Shown: one piece after another, positions 44,076 through 55,960 of the stretch
How the letters are laid out: every line of letters begins with the position of its first letter
How positions within the stretch are numbered: position 1 is the first letter of the stretch
NCBI RefSeq assembly: GCF_036323735.1
Contig: NC_086026.1
Location: forward strand, 71,005,039 to 71,069,038
Direction: 5' to 3'
Origin: Rattus norvegicus
Taxonomy: Eukaryota; Chordata; Mammalia; Rodentia; Muridae
DNA: 64,000 nt
Program-made: the position numbers and the translations under genes
Notes under the pieces: generated by a model
What the model saw: the letters and a program-made list of their open reading frames with translations, nothing else
Told to the model about the DNA's origin: nothing
The model's database searches: none

Positions 44076-44137
44076 AGTGTTAATGGGACAGCCAGGAAAA
44101 TGTTCTCAGAGAGATGTGCTCTTTCAATTAATTTATG

Positions 44138-44268
44138 AAGCATTTGTGGCTGGGGAGGAGGGCATGATCCACAAAACTATAATCCCAGAATTTGGGGAGT
44201 GGAAGCAGGAGGGTCAGAAAGTAAAGTTCATCCTTGACTAGAGAGTGAAATCTTGTCCCAAACCATTC
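44138..44268 (+). repeat. B1-like SINE, old
   Basis: 'ctataatcccagaatttggg', 'gagtggaagcaggagggtca' and 'gagtgaaatcttgtcccaa' follow B1 order with heavy decay. Confidence 0.5.
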
Positions 44269-45114
44269 TACTTCCCCACCCTCAAAGCTGTGAATGTAGG
44301 CCCCTGGCTGCTCCATGTAAAGGTAGAGTCTATAGCTTGTCATTTGCCTCAGGTCACCTGAACCTCCACTCTCATCCCTCTCCCTGACTTGCTCTAGGAG
44401 ATGAAAAGCTAAATCCAGAGCCTCCTTTGGTTTTTCTTCTGTTGATTCTTTTGCAAAAGGCCTAGAAAGAGATAATTAGGCCTGTGTGAGAATGAACCCA
44501 CACCCCTCAGAGGGGGTGTGTGTCTGCTGAGCACTCCCAGCAGCCTCCCAGTTCCCTAAACTCTTCCTTCTTCAAGCTCCAAGGCTTCCCACACTTATGC
44601 AAAGCATCCTATCTGAGTCTCTCTGACTGCTGGAGGGGAAACTCTAAACCTCAGAGTGAAATTAAGAGGCTGATTGGCCCTTGGGAAATGAGACAAAAAC
44701 TAGCCTGGGGTGAACCACTGGTTCTAAACTGTTTCCCCAGATGAGTCAAAGCACTCTCCACAGAAGGAATGTCCCTTCCCACCCCCCAAAGGGCCTCAGC
44801 TGATCTGGAAGATTGGCCTGGTTACATAGCCAGGGGAACAGAAGGCAAAAAGCAAGAGACTGGGGTGATGCTTACCAAAGAAACCACAACCACCTTCCAC
44901 CAGCCTGGGTGGGGCCTGCCTTTCTTCTTTTAACCTGTAAACTGCTTGTCAGCACCTCTGTTTCCTGCCAGGCCTTAGAGAGGACCTTTGTGTGCTCACA
45001 AGAGACTGTGGCCCCAATCCCATTCCTTCTCTCTCGGGCAAGGCAACAATAGTCTTTTGACTTCTAACCAACCACAGAGGTCAGCCACCATAAATGTTAA
45101 GGACCAGGAAAACA
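44269..45114. other. Unique sequence, nothing recognised
   Basis: No gene or repeat that I recognise. Confidence 0.4.
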
Positions 45115-45600
45115 GAGAGCAGCAAAGGTTGGCATGAGGCACCCATCCTTGTGGAGTTGACAGTCAGTCAAGATCAGATAACTGGTACAGAGAGCATTCA
45201 TCAAGGGCAGGGGTTGGACAAGTGTCTAGAATGTGACAGGGACCCAGTGTGTATATGGCAATCAAGGAAACTCTATTAGTAATTGTCAACCATCATAGTT
45301 TATTTGTGTGTTTATTGATAAAGAAAGAATGGGCTGTCTAGGGAGTATAGCCCAAAACCTACGAACAGCACAGGGGAATCAGAAGGAAGATCCTTCAGTG
45401 AGGGGCTCACTGGAAAAGGTCCTTGGAAATGGAGGACAGGATCTGTCTGAAGAGGATGGCACAGAGGGTCCTAGTGGCAGTAAGAGGTAGTCAGAGTGGG
45501 CATCAGGGACCTGTTGGCGTCACAAGGTCAAAGGGCTAAGAAAGCTGGTGAGCAAGGGTCCAGCAGTATGTGACTGTTCAGAGCTAATGTGCTTGTGGCA
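45115..45600 (-). repeat. Possible L2 remnant
   Basis: 'acccatccttgtggagttga' / 'cagtcagtcaagatcagat' and the later 'gaagatccttcagtgagg' resemble the antisense of the L2 3' region, which reads ...gagcttacagtct...gaaggcttcctggaggagg.... Poorly preserved. Confidence 0.35.
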
Positions 45601-45684
45601 GCTGAGGCTGGAAAGTACAGTGACGTACAGCTAACTTACTGCCAGGCTCACCTTCGCTTCACTGTGTAATATGGCTCATTTAAC

Positions 45685-45815
45685 AAATGCCGGTGTCACA
45701 TGACAGCTCACCAGATGCCAAGCTAAAAGCTCGGCAAATATTAGCTCACTCTGTCCTCACGGTGGTCCTGTGAGATGGGTACCTCCATTAGCCTGTTTAA
45801 AAGACGGGGCATCTT
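45685..45815 (-). repeat. MIR SINE
   Basis: 'agatgccaagctaaaagctc', 'ggcaaatattagctcactct', 'gtcctcacggtggtcctgtg' and 'agatgggtacctccattagc' give the antisense 3' MIR order. Confidence 0.75.
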
Positions 45816-46680
45816 GCCTGGGGTATTCAAATCAAAACCATAGGTGACAATATGATATGATAGTCTGCCTCAGTTCCTGAGGGACATGGAGCGCTCCAGA
45901 AACCCGACTGTGCCTATGGATGGAGGAGGAGGAAGTGCAAGAAGAGGAGGATGGCAGAGAAGCAGCAGCTGTCGTTACTTCAGCTGTGGAGACAGATGGG
46001 CAGGAGCAAAAGTTGGTCAGCTGTCAGAGGGTCCAAAGAGCTACCACTGTGAGGCAAACAGTTCTGGTACAAAGACATAGTTCCTTGTTTCTGTCTTGGC
46101 TGTGGTCATAACCTCTGTTCATGTGACACCAGGTCCTTTCAGTTTGCCCTCCACTGGATCATCTGCTTTATAAATACCTCTTCCTTGGTTGACTTTCCAG
46201 TCCTTCCAGTTGTACCTTGACAATGAAAGGTGAATTTGGGAGAATGTGAATTTTAAAGATATTTTTAACACCTCCACGGATTGTTATTTTCCTGAGTGTA
46301 AACTCAATAACAAATTATTTTTCTTCAGAATTTGGTAGGCCTTACTTATTTGGCTCCTGTTTTCAGGGTTGCTGTAGAGAAGTCCACCGTTGATTAGTAG
46401 TTTAGCTGGGTATAGAAATCCAGTCAAAACCAGCTTGTAGACCTGCTGTTGAGGACTCAGTGCCACCCTGTGCTCTAATTTTCTTTCTTTTATTCACCAT
46501 TTCCTTGCTCTTGAGAATCTCAAACAGTCCTTGCTGGTCTCACATTCTCTCTGTAACCAAAGATGACCTTGAACTCCTGATCTTCTTGCTTTGACCTCTA
46601 ATATTCTGCTTTCCTTGACAGAAGCCACACACACGCAGTTTCTCTGACCTGTTATAATGGTATAATGGCTTTGCTTATGC

Positions 46681-46682
<2 letters not shown>
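45816..46682. other. Unique sequence, nothing recognised
   Basis: Includes a purine-rich patch at 45915-45962. No gene recognised. Confidence 0.4.

Positions 46683-46732
<50 letters not shown>
46683..46732. repeat. (CT)n microsatellite
   Basis: About 24 CT units. Confidence 0.98.
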
Positions 46733-46735
<3 letters not shown>

Positions 46736-47047
46736 ATTCTGGAAGCTCTCTCAGTATCTTAATCTTTGAAATTTCACAATCATTGGCCTCGTTTTGGGCC
46801 TTCTGTCCCTTGTTGGCTTGAGTGTGTGACAAACTGAGACCGATTAAAACAGATTTCAGTTCTGGGAACTTTTTTGTCACACTGTTTCCATGACTATTGC
46901 AACCCTCCCCCAGTTCCTTCTCTACTCTTTTCTTTCTGGAACTTGGTGCTTGGATGTTAAATGCCCCAGATGTGTGATCGATTTTTCAAAATCTTTCCTG
47001 TACTCTACCTATCCTTTTCTTTTACTTTCTGAGAATTCCTTGCATTG
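46733..47047. other. Unique sequence
   Basis: T-rich. No feature recognised. Confidence 0.4.
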
Positions 47048-47247
47048 ATATGTGTGTGTTTGTGTGTATGTATGCATGTATGTATATGTTTATGTGTGCA
47101 TGTATGTACAAATGTATGTATATGTGTGTATGAATGCATTATGTGCATGTGTGCTGAATGTGTATGAAACATATGTATATGTGTGTACATTTGCAAATAG
47201 GTCTGTGTGCATGTCTCACGTGCATGCATGAGTGCACGTGTGTGTGC

Positions 47248-47293
<46 letters not shown>
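47048..47293. repeat. TG/TATG/CATG microsatellite array
   Basis: Degenerate TG with tatgtatg and gcatgtat units, ending in about 23 pure TG units, and abutting the tail of a minus-strand B4. Confidence 0.95.
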
Positions 47294-47296
<3 letters not shown>

Positions 47297-47299
47297 CTT

Positions 47300-47477
47300 C
47301 CATTAATGATAGGGTTTCATGCAGCTCAGGCTAGCCTCAATCAAACTACCTGAGGAGGACCTTGAACTTCTGACCCTGGTATGTGCACCATCACATTCTA
47401 CATATGAGGGGAATGAACTCCGGACCTTGTATATGGTAGGCAAGCACTCTACCAGCTGAGCTACATTCCCCAGTTCC
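47300..47477 (-). repeat. B4 SINE
   Basis: The antisense B1-like body ('agggtttcatgcagctcagg', 'gaccttgaacttctgacc') is followed by the antisense ID head ('aatgaactccggaccttgta', 'gcaagcactctaccagctga', 'gctacattccccag'). Confidence 0.85.
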
Positions 47478-47599
47478 CCAAATATTTGTTTTAGTCAGGG
47501 CATCTAAAGGCATAGTTGAATCCTGTATGCACTGTCCAAAGCATTCTAAAATATCAAATTACTTGACTACCCATAGCAAGTCTTTGAGAAAGGACTCAC

Positions 47600-47705
47600 A
47601 CCAACCCCTATGACTGACAAGAAACATGGAGCACAGAGAGGGCAAGCACTTTGCCCAAGGTTTCCCTGCCACTAAGGGTTCAGGAAGGTTATAGGCAAGC
47701 TAGCC
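47600..47705 (-). repeat. MIR fragment
   Basis: 'gagcacagagagggcaagca', 'ctttgcccaaggtttccctg' and 'ccactaagggttcagga' follow antisense MIR. Confidence 0.65.
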
Positions 47706-47721
47706 CCAGAGACGTCTCTGA

Positions 47722-47870
47722 TTGGCCTCAGGAACCTCAGTTTGCCCATCTGTGTGACAGCAAGTGACTTCACTCAGAAAGTTGGTTTGGGAGAGAAATG
47801 AGGGAATACATGTAAGACCTTCACAGAGTAGACCCTCCACAAATATTGCAATCCTTACTATTCTGTGTAC
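47722..47870 (+). repeat. MIR fragment
   Basis: 'ggaacctcagtttgcccatc', 'gagaaatgagggaatacatg' and 'gagtagaccctccacaaata' follow the sense MIR 3' half. It lies head to head with the preceding antisense MIR. Confidence 0.65.
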
Positions 47871-48827
47871 ATGTCTGTATACGCTATGTATGTGATCCTA
47901 AGTGTGTCCCACAGAACGCACGTGGAAGTCAGCAGACCACTCATAAATTGAACTCTTTGTGTGTCAGTCAGGGTCTGTTATTTAAACCTCTCAGCTTTTT
48001 GGAAGTCAGAGTGCTGCTCAAGACCCAAGCTAAAAGGGAGTCTGTTTTCTCACTACCCTGTGGGTTCCCATTGTCAGCCCAGCAAGCAAGGGCCAAGCCA
48101 TCTTATCGGCCCTGATTTTTATCATAAGATATCCCCATCATTGGACTTCATTACTTTGAAAAGCCACAGTGTTGGCTTGCCGAAGGCCTCTGATAACCGT
48201 GACGCTCCATGGTTGTATGATATGGGCTGCAAAGCTGGGGGGGGGGGGGTTAAGCAAGATGAGATAGGACATGACAAAGGGTGGGCAGCATCAAGATCTG
48301 GAGGAGAAAGGAAAGCTCCAGAAGGCTGGGCTCCCCAGTGCAGGCCTTCAAACATTACTTCCGTGAACATAAATAACTGTGAGGCTAAAAAAGAAAAAAA
48401 TAAAAAAGAAAGAACAACCAGACCCAAACTAACATGTAAAGGAACACATGTAACCACTTATAGGCCAATTAATGTTGGTGTGGGGAGAAGGCCACAGGGA
48501 AGGAAGGGAGGGTGGGGACGAGCAGAGAGAGAGACCGCTCTTGCAGGCCCAAGGCTGAAATGGGTTATGTGTCATCGGGAAACTTAAGAAGAGGGAAAAA
48601 CAAGCCCTGATCAAAGTCCCTTTTGTCAAGTTCTCCAGATTAACAGATGACTGACTTTGCACTCCAGCTCTGCTTGGTGGCCAGAGCAAGGGTAGCAGAG
48701 AGGGATTGGTTGGGATGTTCTTCTTCCATGCAGCCACTGCCCTGCAGAACTTCTGACAGCCCGGCTGTCTGAGGTCACTCGAGAAAGGTCTGCCTTCCCC
48801 GGGACTTTTCAGAGAGACAGTGGGGTA
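47871..48827. other. Unique sequence with the longest non-microsatellite frame
   Basis: A plus frame of 208 codons (47961-48587) crosses a G13 tract at 48237-48249 and an A-rich run at 48385-48415. No domain or familiar motif is seen, and there is no Kozak or splice support. I treat it as chance. Confidence 0.4.
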
Positions 48828-48915
48828 AAAACTCTGGACCCTGAAGGCAGACAGCTTTTCTCACCTCGTGACTCTGCTGTACTAGGCTCCCTGGAACCTG
48901 AGTTCCTCAGATGCC
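48828..48915 (+). repeat. Possible MIR fragment
   Basis: 'actctggaccctgaaggcag' and 'cacctcgtgactctgctgta' resemble the sense MIR 5' half. Confidence 0.4.
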
Positions 48916-49999
48916 ACTCCAGTCCCTGCGGTCTCATGGTGGCCCTCTATGGGTCACAGAAGGAAAGCAGGCTTCAGAAGCTGGCTTTGAAGTCCTTGCC
49001 ATCCTGTCCCCATCTTCTCAGGGTGTATGTGCTGGTCACACCAGGTCCCCAAGCTCTCCAAATGCACTTTGCTCTTCTGTCTCTACATCATTATCTTCCC
49101 TGCCACTTTCTCTCCCTGTCTCCTATCCACCCGTCAAGGTGATCCTGGTATCAATGCACTTGGGAAATTGGTTCTGACCACCTCTCCGCCAAGGTCAAAG
49201 AGGGTCTCAAAGCTCTATGTAACCCTTAGACCTCCAAACACAGTCCTCAGCACCGTCCTCCCCGGGGGCCCTTCCCAGCTCTCACTCTCTGTCCTCACTG
49301 AAGAGGGTGTGGAGATCCTTGTGCTGCCAGGCACAGAGATGGCATTATTATTACATGGATACAGGAGCGCCAAGGTGTGTGTGTGTGTGGGGGGTCATTA
49401 AATGAGGCCTAACAGCAATTATATCTAGTAATTGTTATTACCCTAATATTTCTGACCCCTTGTAGATAACTATCACAATATATTAACGGACATGGGGCAT
49501 CCCTCTTGTGGTCCCTTTGTGGTATATACAGCAAGGGAAGGAAGAGATGAGTTTCACAACTCTGGTGTCTTATAAATGCTATGTGGAGGTTCTCTGTGTT
49601 GGCTTGTAAATAAGCAATCCTGTGCTGGGGGCCCATGTGGCAAGGAACTGTGGAAGGGAGACTTGGGAGCCCATGAGATGGCCCTGGGCCCACAGAATGC
49701 ATAAAGCCAGGACCTTCTCTTATTCAGTCACAAAGGAATGGATTATAGTCTGTAAAAGAATCCTTCCCTCCCCTCTCCTCCTCTCCTCAGTCAAGCCTCC
49801 TGGTGAGATTGCAGTCTAATACTTCATTGCAGCTTCCTGGGGCCTGCTGGGAAGACTCCATTTGGCTGCCTGGTCTCTTGACATCAGACAACCAGAGAGG
49901 ATAAAGGCCTACATTGTCTAAAGTCGCCATCTTTTCAGTAATGTGCTGCTCGGCGATGAACAAACCGATAGACAGGACATTCTGAAAGATGTCTTTTTG
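48916..49999. other. Unique sequence, nothing recognised
   Basis: A short (GT)7 then G6 run lies at 49375-49395. A TAAT-rich patch, 'gcaattatatctagtaattg', lies at 49415-49435. No gene recognised. Confidence 0.4.
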
Positions 50000-50215
50000 G
50001 GGGGTGGGGATGTGGCCGAGTTAATCCAGTGCTTGCTGGGCCAGCACAAAGCACTAGGCTCAATCCTACCACTCTCCATCGGGTGTGACTGTCCAAGAGC
50101 CTGCAATCCCGGCATTTGGGAGGTGGAGATAGGTGGATCTGAAATTCAAGGTCATCCTGGCTACAAATCAAGTTTGAGTCTTGCCTGGGCTATAGGAGAC
50201 CCTGTCTCAAAAAGA
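50000..50215 (+). repeat. B4 SINE
   Basis: 'cagcacaaagcactaggctc' lies in the ID-like head. 'gcctgcaatcccggcatttg', 'aaattcaaggtcatcctggc', 'gtcttgcctgggctatagga' and 'gaccctgtctcaaaaag' form the body. Confidence 0.85.
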
Positions 50216-50266
50216 TAAGAATTTCCTTTCTGATCTGAAAGGACCCAGGGAATCCTGTTCCATTCT

Positions 50267-50456
50267 TTTTTTTTTTTTAGATTTATTTATTATATGTATG
50301 TGAGTACACTGTCACTGTCCTCAGACACACCAGAAGAGGGCATCAAATCTCTTTACAGATGGTTGTGAGCCACGATGTGGTTGCTGGGATTTGAACTCAG
50401 GACCTCAGGAAGAACAGTCAGTGCTCTTAACCACTGAGCCATCTCTCCAGCCCCTG
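50267..50456 (-). repeat. B2 SINE, near consensus
   Basis: T11 then agatttatttattatatgta, 'cagacacaccagaagagggc', 'ggttgtgagccacgatgtgg' and the head 'actgagccatctctccagcc' match antisense B2 closely. Low divergence indicates a fairly recent insertion next to an older B4. Confidence 0.96.
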
Positions 50457-52459
50457 TTCATTCTAATGAACTGATCAAGTTGCAAGAAATTTTGGGCTGG
50501 GCAGTGGGAGCGGAGCCATCAGGGAAGGATGGGAAGAAGAAGTCACAATCAGATTCAGGGCAGGAAGAGCCTCTACCAGATGTCAGGCTTCTGAGTTTCA
50601 GCCATCAGAGACGCAGTCATCAGACTTTGGTCAAGGTGACCTTGAACCAGAGTGTCGTCTTTAACACAGCCCTGGGGACAGAGTGAGTTCCAGGATTCCC
50701 AGGCTACCATTTACCAAGGAACCACTCCAACCCATACACTCTTGAATCTCTTCAGACTCTCCCTTCCTTGTTCATTCAGAATATGCTATGCCTCTGGTTA
50801 GTAGCTTTTAGGATCCATTATTATAAAAGAGACATCTGATAACTTGAGTCTTCAAGAAAGACATACATGAATTGGTGGTAAGGGCAGGGTTAGAAAACTA
50901 TGTTAGGGATCCTCCTGTGCACACTTCCCCTCCCCCACACACACCTTAGGGAACTTTGCTCCATGTGTTCCCATAGAATGGATGGGCTCCTCTCCCACCT
51001 GAGTCACATGGTCCAACCCTAGTCAGAATCCTCTGAGTCTCCAGCTACTATAACCAGCCCCCAGATGAAGCACGTGTCAAGAAGGACCGTCAGATGTCCC
51101 AAGGGAACTCTAATGAATGTTAGGATTGGGTTGGAGATGTTTGGGGCTGTGGTGACTGGCCTGTGGAGAGAGCAAGTTTAAGATCTGGAAGGGAGAGGCC
51201 GATTAACTACAATTCCAGCCATCTCTGAAGCCATCTGTATTCCTTTGACCTAATAAGTTACCTTTTTACTTAAAATGGTTAGGATTGGGTTTCTGCCACT
51301 TAACTAATTCAGAGTTATTTAATCTTGGCATGAAATTTTAGCTGTGAGTCTCCTGGATGACAATGGGGGAAAGAACCGTGGTGAAGCCCAACGCTCTTCT
51401 TCTTCAGCACCCGAAGGCTCAAACCGCAAAACAGATCCTTCTGTCAAAGGGCACAAGCCCTTCTCTGTCATCAGCGAGCCGCCCAGAGACGTCCCACAGA
51501 CGTTTTAGCAGTGCCACAGACACATTCTTCCGGTGGCAGGCTGCCTTTGGGACAAAGGTCTGCAAAAGGCAAGGAGCAGACATGCATCATCAGTCCTCAC
51601 AATGAGGACCTCCAGTTTCCCAGCCAGAGAGGCCTCAGCCTGTTCCGTCTTCCTGGGTCCTGCCACCCTCGGGCACAGTTCCTTCAAAGTTCGCCCAAGG
51701 TGCGACTCCAGCCCATCTCTTCTTTAGTTGGAAGGTTGCTATTTCCTAGCACGGGACGACAAAGCCACATTACACTCAATGGTAAATAAACAAGCGCGTG
51801 AGGCTGCGTTTTACTGGTTCCATACCATCTGCCATCTGGTTTGGGGGAGCAAGGAAAGCTGTGGTTTTGTTGGGTTTGTGTATATATGTGTGTGTTGCTG
51901 TTGTTGAGTTTGTTTTTTAAAGGTTTTTTTTTCTTTTAAGTTTAGGGTTTTTTTTTTTTTGTTGTTGTTGTTGTTGTCATTGGGTTTTTTTCCCCCCTCC
52001 ATGGAAATTCTCTGAGGTTGAACGCTGGCAACAGTAAGGGGCTGCTTCAAAGCCCTCTAGCTTCCCACATCTTAACACTCAGCTAAATGTTGGAGGCTGG
52101 TCTGGGTCCCCATCTGCTAAGCAGCCTGTTGTGTGAAAATGAGATCTATACATACGCAGGGCTCCTCGGGCTGGCATCCAAGATCCGAGGGATCATTCCG
52201 AGGGAACCGTGAGTGGTGGCTAGTGACAGTGGACTCGATGCTTGCAGAACAGGCAACAGTGGGTGGGAGCCCACGATAGGAGAATAGAGGAAGCCTGTCT
52301 CCACAGCAGAGCTGTCAGGGCACACTGGCTCTGCCTTCAAGGCCTGGGTTGCTGGAGAGGAGAGTTTGGAATAGCAAGCATGCTCTAGGGGCTGAGTGGA
52401 GAGTCGGTGCAGGCTTATTCAGGATCCTCACCTTGGGAGGACTCACATTATGGGGGGTG
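50457..52459. other. Unique sequence with T/G-rich patch
   Basis: 2 kb with no gene recognised. Region 51895-51990 is T-rich with a (GTT)6 run at 51961-51978. A plus frame of 82 codons (51357-51605) has no motif. Confidence 0.45.
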
Positions 52460-52640
52460 AAAGTGAGGTGTGCAGCAGGGTTGGAGGGGGGCCGTGCATT
52501 GTGTGGGGACAGGAGGGATGTGTTGTGTGGTGGGGATGGGGTGTACTGTATGGCAGGGGCTGTGTGGTGGGGATGGGGTGTACTGTATGGCAGGGTCGAG
52601 GTGCATCGTATGGTGAGGGTCAGGTGGAACATGCATTATG
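52460..52640. repeat. G-rich 37 bp minisatellite
   Basis: Two 37 bp units, 52524-52560 and 52561-52597, differ at a single base near the end. Partial degenerate units lie on both sides. Each unit carries ggtggggatggggtg, so the plus strand holds closely spaced G runs. Confidence 0.9.
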
Positions 52641-54394
52641 TACTGAGAGTAGGGTGAAGCCCAATAGCCCAGCATGGCCTGCAAACCCCATCGGCTTTGT
52701 ATACTGGAGTGTCCTAAAAAGGAGTGGGAGGGGGAGTGTCCTTTGAGCAGTTTTTGCAGCCCTTGCCCTGACTTCTGCTTCCTTATCTATCAAACAAGAC
52801 AGAGTGGGGTCTGGGTTGCTCCTCAGGGCCTGGCGAGCGCAGAAGCTGACTGAGGCTGGAGGGCGGGGTCTAGCATACACATGTTGAATCAAAGAATTGA
52901 GGGAACTCATATGAGTGACAGGGGCCATGTAAGAGCCTGACCAGTGAAGCCAGATCCCCCCCAGGTTCTCAGAAAAGGCCAAATTTGTAGCTTTGGAAAT
53001 TTTTTTATTTCAATATGAAATGACTAATATTTCCATACTAGTAGCTGGTAAAACTATTAAGAATTATTCTGGTCACGTAAGATTTGTCTGTAAGCCATGG
53101 ATAGTGCCCTGGATCTCCAGCTGGTGTCCATGGAGAAACTGGATCAGGCTGGCAAGAATCATGGACTAGCATGCATGACTTGGATGTAAAGAGGCCTAGA
53201 CCAAGCTAAGTGAACTGGTCCTGCCCTATCCTGCAAGAACTATGGCTGATATGCCAACCTCCTACACAGGCACCTCCAGGCATGACGTGTAAGGTTGAAA
53301 TGGCTTTCCCAAAGTGCTGCCCTGACACTTACACCAGGGACAGCTGTGAGGCTCCAGGTCCCTGGAGAGTACAGCATCTGCACATACCCTTCGTCTTTAT
53401 TTCAGAAGTCACTTCTGGGAGACGCATGAGCTCTACATGGCTGTGCTGCTCTCTGTGACCATGTGACCACGTCACACACCTGTGCACACGTGGTGTCCCT
53501 GTATAACGCTGACTTACACACGTACATGACTGTGGTGTGTCACCTGGATGGTAGTTTGCTTCCTCCCATCCACCCACCACAAGTCAGCAAGCTGGTGACT
53601 ATAAAAAGTGACACTTATGTGACGCAGCTCTGGTTACATGGGGACCCTCTTGGGAGACTGACCAGTCCTCGCAGTCTCCAAAGCTAGAGAATTTTTACAG
53701 GATTTTCCTTCTGGATTTCGCTGGGCTGAGTTTTCTCTGTAACCCAGCTTTGGAGAAGGCCTTGGGCCATTTGACTTCCTCAGTGAAGACTCATAACTGG
53801 GATTCTACATGGTAGTAAAGCCTTCTCATTTGCATCTCCAATCATGTGACCAAACCATGTGACCAAAACAACCCAAAGTCCTCCTTTTCCCCCTTTAATG
53901 GATCTCGTGTATTTGATATGAAGCCATTATACTCCACGCTCCAAGTTTAAAATGAATGCATAGGAAAGCTTGGGGATGCCTTTAAAACAACCCCTCAGGT
54001 AGAAGCCTCGACCTCACCAAGACTCCCTTCTCACCATGTGATCTTGGACATGTCCTCTGAAGCTGGCTGGCCTAAGCCACCCCTCCCCAGTCCTTCCTAT
54101 CTCTCTACTACAGTGCAAGAGTTAGGTAACCCAGACATGGTAAAAACTCACTACCAAAGGTCCTGGGGAAACCTAGGGCACCTAGATCACCAAACCAGGC
54201 CCATGAAGAAGGACTGGTCCCCTGACAGACTGGGAATTGCGTCCCAGCAAAGTGGAGCTTCTAGGGACATAAAGGTGGGTTGATGGAGAGGCTCTCTTTC
54301 TGAAGAGCGAGGGCTCTCGGGGACTTGTAAATCCTTTTGGGGGGCAACCAGGCTGGAAGTGAAGGGACTCTCTGAAGAGACCAGGAGGCAGTTA
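52641..54394. other. Unique sequence, no gene recognised
   Basis: No repeat that I recognise in ~1.75 kb. Frames up to 120 codons lack motifs. Confidence 0.4.
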
Positions 54395-54560
54395 AAGAAA
54401 ATAACTAGCTAATTTGCTGCTTAGTCAGGCGTGGGCCTATCTCACATTCTAAAACTGAGGTAACAGCTGATGTGATTTAAGACCCCACGGAGATAAAATG
54501 AAGTGTAATTACTTTGTGTTATTTTATTTTCTGTGACATTCAGGCAAGATACCTCTACTC
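54395..54560. promoter_or_regulatory. Weak candidate regulatory element
   Basis: Unique sequence with 'actagctaatttgctgctta', 'gatgtgatttaagac' and 'gaagtgtaattactttgtg'. The evidence is compositional only. Confidence 0.25.
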
Positions 54561-54699
54561 TGCTTTCACTGCAGCAGAAATGCTTTCTCTCCACTAACAC
54601 GCACTGAGCTCTTCCCAGGTCTGCCTGTGTCTGACCGGGGACATCTGGGTTTGACAGGTCAGCTTCAGGGAGTCCTAGTACCTCAAAGTACTCTCAGAG

Positions 54700-54726
54700 A
54701 TAAAGGAAGGAAGGTAGCTAAGACGA

Positions 54727-54783
<57 letters not shown>

Positions 54784-54822
54784 CACCCCTGCCTCCTCAG
54801 GTAGCTAAGACAATCTCTCCCT

Positions 54823-54917
<95 letters not shown>
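54700..54917. repeat. Compound (CT)n / (CA)n(GA)n region with a duplicated flank
   Basis: About 26 CT units (54730-54782), then about 22 CA units (54826-54870) and about 23 GA units (54871-54917). The flank ggtagctaaga occurs at 54713 and again at 54800, so the segment seems to have been duplicated before the arrays diverged. Confidence 0.95.
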
Positions 54918-54918
<1 letters not shown>

Positions 54919-55420
54919 AAGAAAACCACATCCAGTCTGGGCTGGCCCCAAACTGAAAAAGCTATGGTAAAGGGTGACTACCCCACCCAGTAAATCAAGA
55001 TGTGGGATTCAAACCACTTCCCCCCTCAGCTTCGGGTCAAGAGCGTCATATATCTGCATAAGACCTCACAGGGGCGGAGCTGCTGCTGCCAAGACATGAG
55101 TGCAAAACCCCACTCAGATGCCAGGTCACATGCCTGTGAGCACAGCCAAGCAGAGGAGAGGCCAGGATGAAATTCACCTCATGAAACAGGACCACTGGAC
55201 TCCATTCTCCAAGGTCCCAAGGACACAGAGGTCTATAGGCCACAGTCCCTGAACCAAACTAAGATAATTCTGGCACCGATTCCTGCTGAGCTTCTGGAAT
55301 GTTCTATACCCTAGAGATAGGCCATCTCTATAGGCCTGAGATTCCATGCTATCCTCTCTATGTATGGGTCCCTTATGAAGTCAGGCACTACAACCACAGG
55401 GTATATTAAGAGGCTCAGAT
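54918..55420. other. Unique sequence, nothing recognised
   Basis: No repeat or gene pattern. Confidence 0.4.
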
Positions 55421-55590
55421 CTGGGCTGGGGCGATGACTCAGCTAGTGAACAGTTTACCCTGACACGGCCTGATGACCTAACGTCCACCCCTGGAACCCA
55501 TGTAAAGGTAGCAGGAGAAAACCAACTCCACAACACTGTCTGCCACCACACACACACTGTAGCATGATAATATAGTGGTGGTGACTTTTG
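55421..55590 (+). repeat. B3 SINE
   Basis: ctgggctggggcgatgactc, 'gcctgatgacctaacgtcca', 'cctggaacccatgtaaa' and 'gagaaaaccaactcca' are in B3 order; the tail is decayed. Confidence 0.75.
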
Positions 55591-55859
55591 AAGGGGTCCA
55601 GACCTTCACTTCAGAGGGTATACTGGTCTCCACCTCAGGCAGTCATTCCCCTTTCTGTCAGGTGGAAGGAGCCTTAAAGACTTGTGCCACGGTTCTTCGT
55701 TTTAGGTGCGGAAGCCACTAAGCCCCCTCCAATCTGATTCCCCATGCCCCTGAGGAACGCATGATGCTGCTCTGATGAACTGCCCCATGTCTGCCTGCTG
55801 CACAAGGATCCCAGGTTGCCAGTCTCTTGTCTGCAGACAACTGCAACCCCTGCATCGTT

Positions 55860-55960
55860 ACCCAACCTTAGGTGTGACCTTGATGTCTGTGCGGGCTTAG
55901 GGCCTGGGTCAGTCATTTCTCTCCTTCTGATCTCATCTGTAAAGTGGGAGAGGCTAGACA
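55860..55960 (+). repeat. MIR fragment
   Basis: 'ggtgtgaccttgatgtctgt' and 'gatctcatctgtaaagtggg' match the sense MIR core and its hallmark 3' motif. Confidence 0.55.
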
